A stretch of DNA of 64,000 nucleotides from Nigrospora sphaerica (Eukaryota; Ascomycota; Sordariomycetes; Amphisphaeriales; Apiosporaceae), in the NCBI GenBank assembly GCA_018287875.1, contig JAGVVL010000017.1:2604001-2668000 (forward strand), given 5' to 3'. Shown piece after piece: positions 10,952-20,770 of this stretch (position 1 is its first letter; each line of letters starts with the position of its first letter). The notes beneath the pieces are model-generated. The model saw only the letters and a list, made by a program, of their open reading frames with translations, ran no database searches and had not been told where the DNA came from. Both the position numbers and the translations under genes were made by a program.

Positions 10952-13782
10952 TTACCCAAAGCGACGGCCAAGGTCGACGTGGCGGACATGCACCATGTTG
11001 TCCCCGACGCCGCCCTCGCCTGTCTGCGCCGCCTGCTGGCGGTCCTCGGCCGTCTCGCCCGCGAAGCGGCGTCTGACGGCGAGGCGGAGCACACCTTCCC
11101 AGAGTTCCGCCACCAGACCTTGCAGGTCGTCGCCCGTCTGTTTGAAATCCGGGAAGCTGTTGACTTCGAGCAGCCAGGCGCGGCCCGCCTCGTCGACCAG
11201 GAAGTCGAGACCGAAGAGTTCGAACGCGTTGGGCAGCGGCTGGAAGTGCATGAGCATGCCGCGCGCCGCCGCCTCGAAGACCTCGCCTGTGACGGCGCAG
11301 ATCTGCTCGAAGATGGCCTCCTTGGCCGGGCCCGTCGCCGGCGCCGAAGAGGCGGAGGCGGCGGCGGCGACAGCGTGGCGGTCGGGGAGGTCAATGTCCC
11401 AGAACCGTCGGACGGACCCGTCTTTGACCGACCGCTGCAGGCACGTGTTCGTCAGATGGACCTCAAGGTCGACATCCTGGCCCTCGCCGCCGACCGGCGT
11501 CTCCCAGGGCGCTGCGTACGGCTTGCCCGCGAACAGCGCCAGCATCTCGCGGTAGACGTAGACGTCTAGGCTGCCCACGCAGGCGACGTAGGTGCGGATG
11601 TGGAATTTGCGGTTCCCGTGACCCGCCAGGAGCAGTGGCGGGTGGATGTACGGCTGAGCCACAAAGTGACGCAGGTGCGACGTCGTAATGTGGTCTCCGC
11701 CGTCGCCGTCGCCATCTTCTGCTCCTTTGCCGTTGCCATTGGCCGCGTGCGCCTCCCCCTCCTCGTCATCTTCCTCGTCACTGTCGGGCATATCCTCCTC
11801 CCATCCATCAAAGATGGCCTGCAATTCCTCCATCGTACTGAACAGCCGGATGCCTTGGCCTCTGTCGCTCATGCCGGGCTTCAGGATCCACCACTCTCGG
11901 TCTTTGGCCTCCCCCTTCCCTTCGTTCTGCTCCAGGCTGGCCCGGAGATCAAATGCCTCCACAAGTGCATCATCGAGAAACTCGGCGTAATCTACCTCGA
12001 ATGCTTCGCCCCTTTTAAAGTGGGTTTTCAGAATCGAGTCTGGTCGCTTCGCCACCCAACTCTCAACGGTAGCACCGAGGTAGTGTTTCCGGATGAGCGC
12101 CTTGCGCAGCATGTAGCTGTTGACGAGGACTGTCTCGTCGTGATCTGCGACGTAAGACCAGTCGACCTGCTCGTAAGGGGTGATCTGCAGGATCCGGGTG
12201 TCGCTTGCGGCACCGGCGGGCAACAAGGAGGGGAGGGATATCTCGCTCGGGGCATTGGAATCCTGGGGCGCGTGCGGCGAGGAGGCAGTGCCGGCCGACG
12301 GCAGGTCAAGCAGCGTGTATGACTCCGGCGGCATGACCTTGGCGAGTGCCGACAGGATGAGCGGCTGCACATAGGGGTCGTCATAGGCAACCAGTGCGTA
12401 AAAGTGATTCTTCGGCCTCCGGGGTAAGGAAAGCTCCCCGTGGCCGACGGCGCCGGTTTGCTGAGGGTCCTTTGTGTCTCTGTCGAATATGGGTCAGACG
12501 TTTGAAATACGCGTGTCACTACACACAGCTCGCCTGAATGGACCCGGCGAAAGGCGTATGTCACTCGGCCCTCTCGAACGGAGGCTTTCTGATATTCATG
12601 CCTTGGCCTCTATGCTCTAAAGATGCGTGAGCCGACCGTGTACACTTGACCAAGCCCAGCTCCCTTTCGTTTGCCTTGGCCCATTCAGCGAAACGCCTTC
12701 CGTGCGACGTCACTCACAATTTCAGCTCCTGTCCGTGCAGCTGGGTTGCCGCATGCCAGAAGTTTGCTTTCAACGGCGTTACGCTGTTTGCTCGTGTCAG
12801 CCATTTTGGATGCCTCCAGTAAACATTTCACGGGGGCCTCTATCACGAACCTTGTCAAACCTTCCTTGACCGCCCACCCGTCATTGCCGGGGGGGGCATT
12901 TTCGACGCTCTGGTAGACGTCGGTAAATCTGGGCGCCCACTTGAAATGTCGATGCGGGTAGCCCGTCGAATCGTCCCGCCCTCCGGCAGCAGGTCGGGTC
13001 TCACTCTGGCCCTCGCCCTCCCGTATCCGGCTTTCTTCTTCTCCCTCGTCCCCGACGCTGCCCTCGACCTCTTGGAAGCAGGAGCCACTGCCCCAGTAGT
13101 TCTGCAACATGGGGGTGAAAATAGTCTTGTGTTCCCCAACCCCCTCGACCAGAGGCACGTTGACCGTATACACGTCCACGCTCCCGTCGGTAGGCCATTG
13201 TTTGTACAGGCTCTCGATGACCTTGACGCTGTGGGCACTGGCACCCTCAATGATGGCGGGGTCGTGGTTGCGGCTAAAAAAGGCGTACGAAAGCGCAATG
13301 GCCTTCTTCTTGCATACGGCGGCCTCGAGAGCGCCGCCCAGGGTCCCGCTGGAGAGGGCAAAGACGGCCGTGGTATTGCGTCCGTAGTTGGGGCCCGAAA
13401 CGACAAGGTCGATGGGCCCCTTCTCGGTGAAGAAATGGTGCAAGCCGATCTGGGCGCAGGAGGCCGGGGTACCGTCCACCAAGATCCATTCTTCCACGCT
13501 CGACGACTTAACGGGCCGCGTGTGGGTTGTGCCCTGGGGAGGCGTCGAGGGAGAGTCGGAGTCGGACCGGGGCGTAGGGTCGAAGGTCGCCGAGGGTCTG
13601 TAGTAGGTGGGCTTGACCGTCTCGCCTATCATGTGCGCCTTGCCGATCCACGATCTCTGCGTATGCGGGAGGCAGACCGAGACGACGTGCCCCGCGCGTT
13701 GGAGGGCGCGGACCAGACTGTGGACATAGGGCGACGAGGTCGGCGACGGAGGGCCGTCGTCATTGGTTACTAGAATGTGCAT
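10952..13782 (-). CDS. Pby1-like SurE phosphatase / tubulin-tyrosine-ligase-like fusion protein
   Basis: Exon 1 is 13782-12718 and exon 2 is 12460-10952, giving 857 aa. The intron (12717-12461) has a GTGAGT donor and a CCCTCAG acceptor and is phase 0, so exon 1 (ending TGAEI) reads directly into QTGAVGHG and then NHFYALVAYDDPYVQP. The N-terminal half is a SurE-type metal phosphatase: NDDG at residues 7-10, SGPNYGRN, and SGTLGGALEAAVC. The C-terminal half is an ATP-grasp domain of the TTL family, with ILKPGMSDRGQGIRLF, RKFHIRTYV, VHLTNTCLQ and the Mg-binding EVNSFPDF, interrupted by an acidic insert (DSDEEDDEEGE). Yeast Pby1 has the same two domains in the same order and is reported as a P-body protein that binds the decapping enzyme. 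A similar role in mRNA decay is inference. A second small intron or mini-exon inside the 257-nt gap cannot be excluded. Confidence 0.9.
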
Positions 13783-14793
13783 GTTGGGCGTTCCTTGCGA
13801 GTGGCTGCAAGCAGAACTGGGGAATGGTGTAGAGATCCCAGGCCGGCGAAGCGAGCACGAACAAGATCAACGGATATAGTAGTTGTGGTAGGCGGATACC
13901 GTTGTGATGGGAGAGAGTTGCCCCGCCAGAAACGGCAACGGCAACGCAAAGCTGGAGAGTGGGAAATCTGTGGTGGGGGGGCCGGTCGTTGTTCCGACGT
14001 CCACGGCTACCAGCCTGCCGAAGAGGTGCTTGCTATGATGCATGCACTAACGTGACCTAACGAAAACTAACCCCCCGCCCCTTCGTGATCTGGCCACGCC
14101 TGCTTGTCAATACGCCGGCAGCTTCAGGGTCAGCTCTTGGTTGGACGGCCCTGGTTGACTACACTACCCTCGTGTTCAGCCAGCAGCATGGGCCACGCCA
14201 CGCAAGGCGTGACCGGGCCAATTACTTGACGGGGAAACCACAAAGCTTTCAAGAGGTCCAGGGGCCTCATAGATCCGGTTTATCTTGTCAATTCTTATTA
14301 GAAAGCTATCTACGGGCCCAGAAAACGGCCATCATTCGCATCGCCTGCTTGCGCTCTCGTATCAGAAGACTAAGACCCTCGCCAGTGCGCGGGGCAGTCG
14401 GGTTCAGAACAATCTTTGCAATCACTCGCAACGGAACCATAAAGCCAAGCCAACATGTCGGTTGTAGGCTCCACCGTGAAACGCCTTTGCTGTGCATCAT
14501 CCTATGGCTTGGGCTCTCCCATAGACCATCAAACCCATACCAAGCATGCCACAAAAGCCAATCGCCTTTTCTCTTTCTTAACAAAAGAAAAAACAAACCC
14601 GTCCCTGAACCCAGTCGAAGGAGGGGAACTCGTCAAGCGACAGGTGATACTCGTTGACGAGGCGAAGGTACATATATGCCTGTGCGTGTCACTTCCGGTC
14701 CGTAGTGTGCCCGGGTATGTCAGACTGGCGAGGACGATGGGGCAGAGTCGAAGAAGTCGAGCCCACGTTACCACCAATTCCGAATCGTGCCGA
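13783..14793. other. Spacer: promoter side of the Pby1-like gene and 3' side of the next gene
   Basis: About 1.0 kb with no convincing coding frame. It must hold the promoter of the Pby1-like gene (5' end at 13782) and the terminator of the minus-strand gene that ends at 14794. I see no TATA box near the start codon. Confidence 0.6.
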
Positions 14794-16175
14794 CTAAGCA
14801 CGCTGACGCTTGGGGGCGGGGCCAGCTGGCTGGGACTCGGCCTCACGCTTCTGTCCACGTGATGACCCGGCATGAGACTTGGAACGGCGCCAACTGTCGA
14901 ACGGACTGCTGCGCGACTTTGTGGGTTTCTTGGTCGGACTGGCGCTGCTCTCCGGCTTTTTGGTGGTACGGGTCGCTCGGGTGGTGCTCGGCGGCGATGC
15001 AGGCGCGAAACGGGGTGCAGCGGGCGTGTCAGGTGCGTCCTGCTCCTCGGCCGGCGTCTCAGCCGGTGCCTCGTCGCTGTCGACGACAATCTTGGGCAAG
15101 ACGTGCTCCTCGATGTCCGTGGCAGCCTCCTCGTCCTCGGTGTTGTGCTCCACCACCACCTCCTTGGTCTTGCGCTCACGTGCGAACAGCAGGCGCGGCT
15201 TAATAGCAGATCGCGTGACTCTCCGGGGCTCCAAGTCATTGCCCAGGATATCAAGGATATCTCCCGACAACTCTCCGTCAACATCTAGCTGGTCGGCGGC
15301 ATTGCCGAGACCATTGGGTTTCCAGAACGTCTTTCCTCGGCTGTCACACAGTCAGTAAATTTTGACCTGGCGTGGTCGAAGCGGGCAGCGAAGCAAACTC
15401 ACAATACATAGACGATACCATCCTCGCGCTTCACGGCTTCCTCCATGGGAATCCTTCCCTCACCAGGAATCATGACCATCTTGCGTCGTGGACTGCGGCG
15501 CATGGGGGGCTGCTGAGTCGTGGCTGTGGTCTCACCATAGAAAGGGTTCTCGGCAGTCTGGTCCACCTCGGGAAGTCGGTCGCGGGAATCCGTGAAGATC
15601 TGGATGGGCTCGTCGACAACCTGGGCATTGAAGCTCTCCAAGCTCAGGCCGGTGTACTTCTTAGACTTCTTCTTACGTGGCGACGAGAGGCCATCAGAAT
15701 CGTCATGAAACAGGTTGCGAGCAGCCGCACGAACACCCGCCTCAATCTTCTCGTCGCGCTTCTTCCTGTCGCTGGGCGTCTTGACGGGCGTGGGAAGCAT
15801 GCCAGAAGCGCGAGGTGCGGACGTGGGCTGTGAGGTGGGGGGAATACCCAAAGATTCGGCAGCCCGAGTAACGCCAGGCAGACGCGGAGCGCGACGGACG
15901 GAATCCATGGCGGGGGCGCGCTTTTTGTGAGGTGATGCAGCTGGCGCGCCAAAAATAATACTGGCCGGTTTAGACGATACGTTGCGCGAATCCGATGGCT
16001 TGGGAGAGGGAGTGCGGTTCCTGTTGGTGTTGGCGCGTTCGCGCTGTGAAGAAATGCGGGCCGACTTTCTGGGGGAAAAGGGCTCCCAGTGGTCGCTGTA
16101 GCCGTGTTTGGGTGTTTGCGGCGTGCGAACCCGAGGCGGGGGAGAAGGTGTGGAAGCTGCCAAATGCGCAGCCAT
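14794..16175 (-). CDS. Unrecognised protein rich in SP/TP sites, probably nuclear
   Basis: Exon 1 is 16175-15403 and exon 2 is 15340-14794. The 62-nt intron (GTGAGT donor, TTTACTGAC branch, ACAG acceptor) restores a continuous GIVYVFRGKTFWKP stretch; total 439 aa. I do not recognise a named family. The N-terminal half is low complexity with many Ser/Thr-Pro pairs (for example TPQTPK, FSPRKSAR, TPVKTPS) typical of proline-directed kinase targets. Better-ordered islands are SLESFNAQVVDEPIQIF, ENPFYG, the VYVFRGK segment and DGELSGDILDIL. Basic patches (PRKKKSKK, SPRRK, and KRQR near the end) look like nuclear localisation signals. No membrane segment or signal peptide. The start at 16175 (MAAHLAAS) is favoured over an out-of-frame ATG at 16183. 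That it is a real gene is well supported by the splice; nuclear location is inference. Confidence 0.85.
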
Positions 16176-16365
16176 CTTATCAATTGCGAGCAGCTCTGCT
16201 CTTAGCGTCGCAGCACACGAATAATCGCGACAGCTAGCTAATCAGTGAGGCGCCGGGGGTTTGGTGTATTAGGACCGGGCGAAGGTCGCGATGGTGATTT
16301 GTTGGGTGGACCGCCGCTCTGGTGGTGTTGCGATGACTTCACCCGGACGAGCCCCGGTTCCTGTT

Positions 16366-16385
16366 TCTCTCTCTCTCTCTCTCTC
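16366..16385. repeat. (CT)n microsatellite
   Basis: About ten CT units, directly followed by CAG. Non-coding. Confidence 0.9.
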
Positions 16386-16869
16386 AGGGGTGGACGTCCT
16401 CGTCAATTCTCCGGCAGTCGGTGAAGGCGGCGAGTGCGGAGAGGGAGGAAAGGGAACTATGCAAAAGGCGATTGTGGGAGACGGGATTGCGAGGGCACAA
16501 GCAAAGACACAATACAATACAGTTAAGCCAATGTCGGGATACGGAATGCGGCGGTCTGAGTATGGAGATGGACGGATTGTGATCAGAGCGACCGGGTGCG
16601 CATAGCGAGCCAGCCCTTGTGAAATTGGCGGTATGGATGGTGTGGCACTACCTTTTGGGGGGAGAGCGGCAGAACAAAGATGGCTGGGGGGGACGGGCAA
16701 AACGGGGGAGACGAGGGAATGAGAGCGACGGGACGATTCGGGCAGCGATACTGGAATGGATATGTACATACAAACATCTGCACATTGATGGCTGGACCCA
16801 CTCATCATGCTCCAACTAGGGTTCTCCCTCCTCTCATCACTCCTCATTCCCGTCCCGCTCATGCAAGCT

Positions 16870-17311
16870 CTAGGTAGGTAGGTACAAGAGCCACCTGGCG
16901 CCCTGACCCCTCCTAGTCAGCCGACGATAGCCAAGGCAGAGGCGGGTACCTTGTAGGGTTGGCCCGCTTGGCTGTTGACGCCAAACGACGCGTCTCACGT
17001 CCCGTGCAATGGACAGACAGGACTGGTAGACGCGTCCCGCGTTCTGGGGAGGGGAGGGTTGCTGCCAGAAACTGGAAGCCCATATCCGGCCGTCTGGCAG
17101 TCGTTCCGACTGCATCGAGGACGAAGAGAAGGCGCCCATCCGTCAAGTGGATCGTCTCTGACCCATCAACTTGCTGGAGTCCACCATCTACCACTGTCCC
17201 TTCCTTCGGTACCACCCTCTCTCTCTCTCTCTGCCGCCCTGGTTGAAGCTCGGACAAGCCCTACCGGCGTCAGCAAACGGATCCGTCCTGGATGCCTTAG
17301 TACCTACCTAG
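16870..17311. repeat. Inverted repeat pair CTAGGTAGGTAGGTAC / GTACCTACCTAG
   Basis: The left arm is 16870-16885 and the right arm 17300-17311, in opposite orientation. A third copy of ACCTACCTAG lies at 17464-17473. The span between the arms has no coding signal. Confidence 0.6.
17217..17232. repeat. (CT)n microsatellite
   Basis: About eight CT units upstream of DUO1. Confidence 0.85.
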
Positions 17312-17636
17312 TTCTCAAGTACCCGTAGAACCCCGCTGTTGCAGATGGGTGGCTGGCCAACACTGCCATCTCCACAAGCCACCTGCCACAGACCGAGAAC
17401 ACACATTGATGCCCGCCGCCCAAACACAACAGTAAACAAACCAGCGCATTCATCGTCCGAGAAACCTACCTAGCCGTAGCAGCGCGGTACGTCATCCGAG
17501 TTGGGAAACCTGACCCTGCCGCTCCACCCTCAGCGACCCTCCACCGCAGCGGGCAAACGGCGTGACCCCGCGGCCTGGAGACACAGCTTTCATCCATAGA
17601 CCCCTTCCAGAGCAGGGCCCTCGACCCCGTCCCGCC

Positions 17637-18368
17637 ATGGCCGACCAATTCTCGGACTCGGATGCCGAGGATCTTTTCGCCTCGCCCTCGGCCAAGGCCG
17701 CATCCAAGGGAACCGCACCCGAACGGCCCAGGACCCCGAAAACACCCACCCCTCCACAGCCCCAACAGCCGAGCTCCTTCAATGCGTCTACCTCGGCCGA
17801 ATCCCGCGAGGCCGCCCTGCGTCGCGAGCTCGAGGGCGTGCGGCAGATCAACGAGCTGATTGAAGGAGTCATCTCAACCCTGGGTCGAGCCAAGGGCAAC
17901 ATGGGTACCGTCTCCCAAACCGTCAATACGGCCTCGACGCTGTTGAATACCTGGACTCGCATCTTGTCGCAGACAGAGCACAGCCAGCGACTAATTCTCA
18001 ACCCGACCTGGAAGGGCGCCACGGCGGATCTGGCTGAGGTGGAAAACGAGATGGCGCACAGACAGGCTGCCGCCGAACGGAGGGCCGCGGAGGAGCAAGA
18101 AAGGCGAAATGAAGTGGCCAGGCGGAGAGAGGAGGAAGAGCGTCAAAGGGAGGCGGCCGCCACCCGAGGCACCGTGCGTGGCCGTACGACTAGAGGACGC
18201 GCCCCGCGAGGCGCCGCGAGGGCGGCTCCCGGCAGAGGTGTCTCGAGCCGGGGCGCCTCCAGCTCGGGCTACGGTGTGTCGAGTATTCCCAGCGCGAGAC
18301 CCGCGTCGGGCATTGGCAGAGGCACCGGTAGTGTCCGAGGCAGACCCAGAGGCACCCGCGGCACATGA
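17637..18368 (+). CDS. DUO1: DASH/Dam1 complex subunit Duo1
   Basis: Outer-kinetochore protein of the fungal DASH ring, which couples chromosomes to spindle microtubules. Single exon, 243 aa. The N-terminus is acidic (MADQFSDSDAEDLFASP). The conserved Duo1 core lies at about residues 60-130: coiled-coil LRRELEGVRQINELIEGVI, then ASTLLNTWTRILSQTEHSQ and LILNPTWKGAT. A long charged helix (AAERRAAEEQERRNEVARRREEE) follows, and the tail is rich in Arg, Gly and Ser (RGRTTRGRAPRG), which could bind microtubules or RNA. The frame is open further upstream to an ATG at 17562, but I start at 17637 because the upstream 25 residues are Pro/Arg-rich and unlike the family. It is convergent with the RNase H2B gene, with 179 bp between stop codons. 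Confidence 0.93.
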   Translation: MADQFSDSDAEDLFASPSAKAASKGTAPERPRTPKTPTPPQPQQPSSFNASTSAESREAALRRELEGVRQINELIEGVISTLGRAKGNMGTVSQTVNTASTLLNTWTRILSQTEHSQRLILNPTWKGATADLAEVENEMAHRQAAAERRAAEEQERRNEVARRREEEERQREAAATRGTVRGRTTRGRAPRGAARAAPGRGVSSRGASSSGYGVSSIPSARPASGIGRGTGSVRGRPRGTRGT

Positions 18369-18547
18369 AGTATTGGCACGCTGCCTGCCACTAAGACTGC
18401 TATCCGGTCCATCAAATGTGACACCCGCCCGCGTACAGTAGCATATGTATCTCACGGTGACTGTTCACAGCCCGTCCCGTAGAAGAGAGACGTTACCGTC
18501 AGGGCACGGTGCGGCCATGCCATCAGACAGCAGTCGGCGATGCTTGT

Positions 18548-19804
18548 TCATTTCTTCTTGAAGAAGTCGCTCATCTTCTTCATGCCTGTCACGTTGACTT
18601 TCTTCAGGTTCTTTACACCCCTCGATTCCCCAGCCTTCTGCCGTTTGTCCTCCTCGTCCTTCTTGCGCTTCTTCTCGGCCCGTTCCATGACTTCCTCCTC
18701 ATCAAGCACCCGTTTGTTTGAGAAGTCGCTCATGGACCTGGAGGCGACCGCCTCCTGCCGTAGCTTGGCCAGCTTCGCGAGGTAGTCGTCCAGCAGAGCA
18801 AAGTCCAGAGTGCTTTTGTTTTCCGAGAGCTGTGATTTCAGCTGCGCTGCCTGCGTTGGAGCAACGTAGCTAGAGCAGATGAAGGCAAAAGCTGTCCGCA
18901 GTCGCTGGAGATGCACCACCTCGGGGGATGCTTGCATCGAGGCGTTGAGGGCAGACGCGGAATCCCCTGTCTCGTCTGACGGTGCTGCCACGGCGGCCGC
19001 AGCGTCTGTCGGCTCCGATGAGACGCTGGACTGTTCTCTTTTCAATCCGATTACCGGAGCTTCTAATGCCTTGGTCACGAATTTCTCCTCCATGCTTGGC
19101 GGCAGCGGGCCTTGGCTCATCCGTCGGGCCTTGGACAAGATCTCCTCAAGGAGCTTCTCCATGCTGAAGCGGTACATGGACTCATCGCCCGCCTCGACCG
19201 TCTCGCAGACCGCCGCGCATCTTGCTTCGAACAACTGCCGGATTTTGCCCCACCGCAGGATCTCGGAGAAGTGCGGCGAGGTCTCCTTCGTTATCGAGTC
19301 GAAGTAGTCGTCGCTAGAGAGGAACAACTTCTTCCCGTCCCTTCCCCCCTCTTTCTCCTGCAATAATAAAGCCGGCAGGATAAGGAAAACGGGGTCGACG
19401 GGCGTGGCAACATGCAACTCGGCGCCCTTGGTCACGTAGGCGTCGAAACCCTCTCGACTCCGGGTCACCTCGGATGCGGGCTCTCTCTTGTCTTCCTGAT
19501 GGCCAGGGCGGCATTCTACCAGCCAGCTCCGTGGCGTGGACTTGGGGGTCGCTATCCGTGTGAATTCGTAGATGCCCGTCTCAGGGCAAGCGAGATATCG
19601 CGTCGGCTTGGAATATCGCGGGTTGTGAAGCGACACTACACGCGCGTCGGCGGTTGCCCTGCTGGGAAGGATGAAGACCTTGGGCGGATTCGAGGCTTCG
19701 GCTGACAGCGTATACCGGGACGCAGACGCCGTCGGTGCCAAAGAGACTTTCGTTGCCGGCGAAGCAGCCGGTGCAGCGCCCTTGCTGGCGCGTGTTCTCG
19801 CCAT
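18548..19804 (-). CDS. Ribonuclease H2 subunit B (Rnh202/RNASEH2B)
   Basis: Non-catalytic subunit of the trimeric RNase H2, which removes single ribonucleotides and RNA-DNA hybrids from chromosomal DNA. Single exon, 418 aa. The N-terminal triple-barrel region includes KVFILPSRATADARVVSL and PETGIYEFTRIATPKSTPRSWLV, followed by DPVFLILPALL, where the subunit packs against subunit C. The middle holds a winged-helix region (FARCAAVCETVEAG, YRFSMEKLLEEILSKARRM). The C-terminal part is a charged helix ending in MKKMSDFFKKK. This resembles a PCNA-interacting peptide (hydrophobic residue, two residues, then FF), although the usual leading Gln is Met here. Human RNASEH2B also carries a terminal PIP box. 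Its start codon is 966 bp from that of Mcm10, which is divergent. Confidence 0.9.
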   Translation of the reverse strand: MARTRASKGAAPAASPATKVSLAPTASASRYTLSAEASNPPKVFILPSRATADARVVSLHNPRYSKPTRYLACPETGIYEFTRIATPKSTPRSWLVECRPGHQEDKREPASEVTRSREGFDAYVTKGAELHVATPVDPVFLILPALLLQEKEGGRDGKKLFLSSDDYFDSITKETSPHFSEILRWGKIRQLFEARCAAVCETVEAGDESMYRFSMEKLLEEILSKARRMSQGPLPPSMEEKFVTKALEAPVIGLKREQSSVSSEPTDAAAAVAAPSDETGDSASALNASMQASPEVVHLQRLRTAFAFICSSYVAPTQAAQLKSQLSENKSTLDFALLDDYLAKLAKLRQEAVASRSMSDFSNKRVLDEEEVMERAEKKRKKDEEDKRQKAGESRGVKNLKKVNVTGMKKMSDFFKKK

Positions 19805-20770
19805 ACTTGGAGAGAAAGAGCTCGGAGGCGATCAATGTGGGAGCCAATGCCGTTGAGACGCAATTCAAGAAGCTGCTGCCCTACCCAAGGCAAGACCTGG
19901 ACATGGAATGCTCAAGTGGTGGATTGGTAACCCAAAGTGACCTCAACCCGCACCCAAGGGAACCGAGACAGGGCCCTGGTCTCGTGTCTCGAGCCTATTC
20001 TGCTATAACGGAGCGTACCTGGATGAGTACACGGCCCGACAGTCGTCAGAGTATGGGCCAGGCAAGTACCTTTCAAAAAGCTCGTCCCATCGTTGCGACC
20101 GACACGACCCCCTGTCAGCATCGAGATGCGGAGACGCGTATTTTTCGATCTAAGTGGACGCGACTCCTGTGCATAAGCGAAGACAATCCATTTTGGTACG
20201 CGTTTGATTAGCGATGGTCCGTTCAGCCTCTCCCCTCTCCCGCTGCCTTCCTAGGTTGCCCTGTTCAGCTCCATCCACCCATTGTCCCAAACGCGCGCAG
20301 TACGTACCGCATCGCACCCTGCGCTTTCCTTCCCACACATTACACAATCAAGGCGCTTGTTTGGTGCCGACTTTCCTCGCCATCGATCTTATCGGGCGCT
20401 ATTGCCAAAGATTCAAGTTAAAGTGGACGATAAGGACCTAAGTTTCTGTGCCGAATCGGCCTGTTTCGAAATACGCCCTGTTTGGCCTTTGCGGGCCGGC
20501 CGACAGACGCACACTTGGCCAGATCCAGAGGAGGAGAAAGCGCTGGGGACGGGCTGTTGTGCGAGTAACCGTTGCTTTAGCGGGCTACCCTTGCTTATTG
20601 CAGGGCGGGCTGGTGGGCGTATACAAGCAGGGCAGCACGCGGATCCCTAGTCTGTGGTTACACCTGGGAGCCCCAGGCGACAGAGCCGCCGACAGCTTTT
20701 GTGCGCAGCCGACATCAACAACCATTTTTTGGGATGGTCTCAAAATAGCGACCGCCAGACCACAGCCGAA
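19805..20770. other. Divergent promoter region between RNase H2B and MCM10
   Basis: 966 bp separating two start codons on opposite strands. No gene is visible. The two products both act in DNA replication, so shared regulation is possible. I see no clear TATA box, and I did not find a clean MCB (ACGCGT) cluster: single ACGCGT-like words occur near 20133 and 20199. Confidence 0.5.

Larger units (their letters stand above)
16176..17636. other. Divergent spacer between the SP/TP-rich gene and DUO1
   Basis: 1.46 kb between two start codons on opposite strands, so it must contain both promoters. It holds two CT microsatellites (16366-16385 and 17217-17232) and a pair of inverted TAGGTAGGTAC words about 430 bp apart. 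Open frames here are short or of biased composition, and none resembles a known protein. Confidence 0.6.

Noticed and set aside
12685..12717. Stop codon ending the SurE frame as a separate gene
   Set aside because: The stop lies downstream of a GTGAGT donor inside an intron; the spliced fusion fits the Pby1 plan better.
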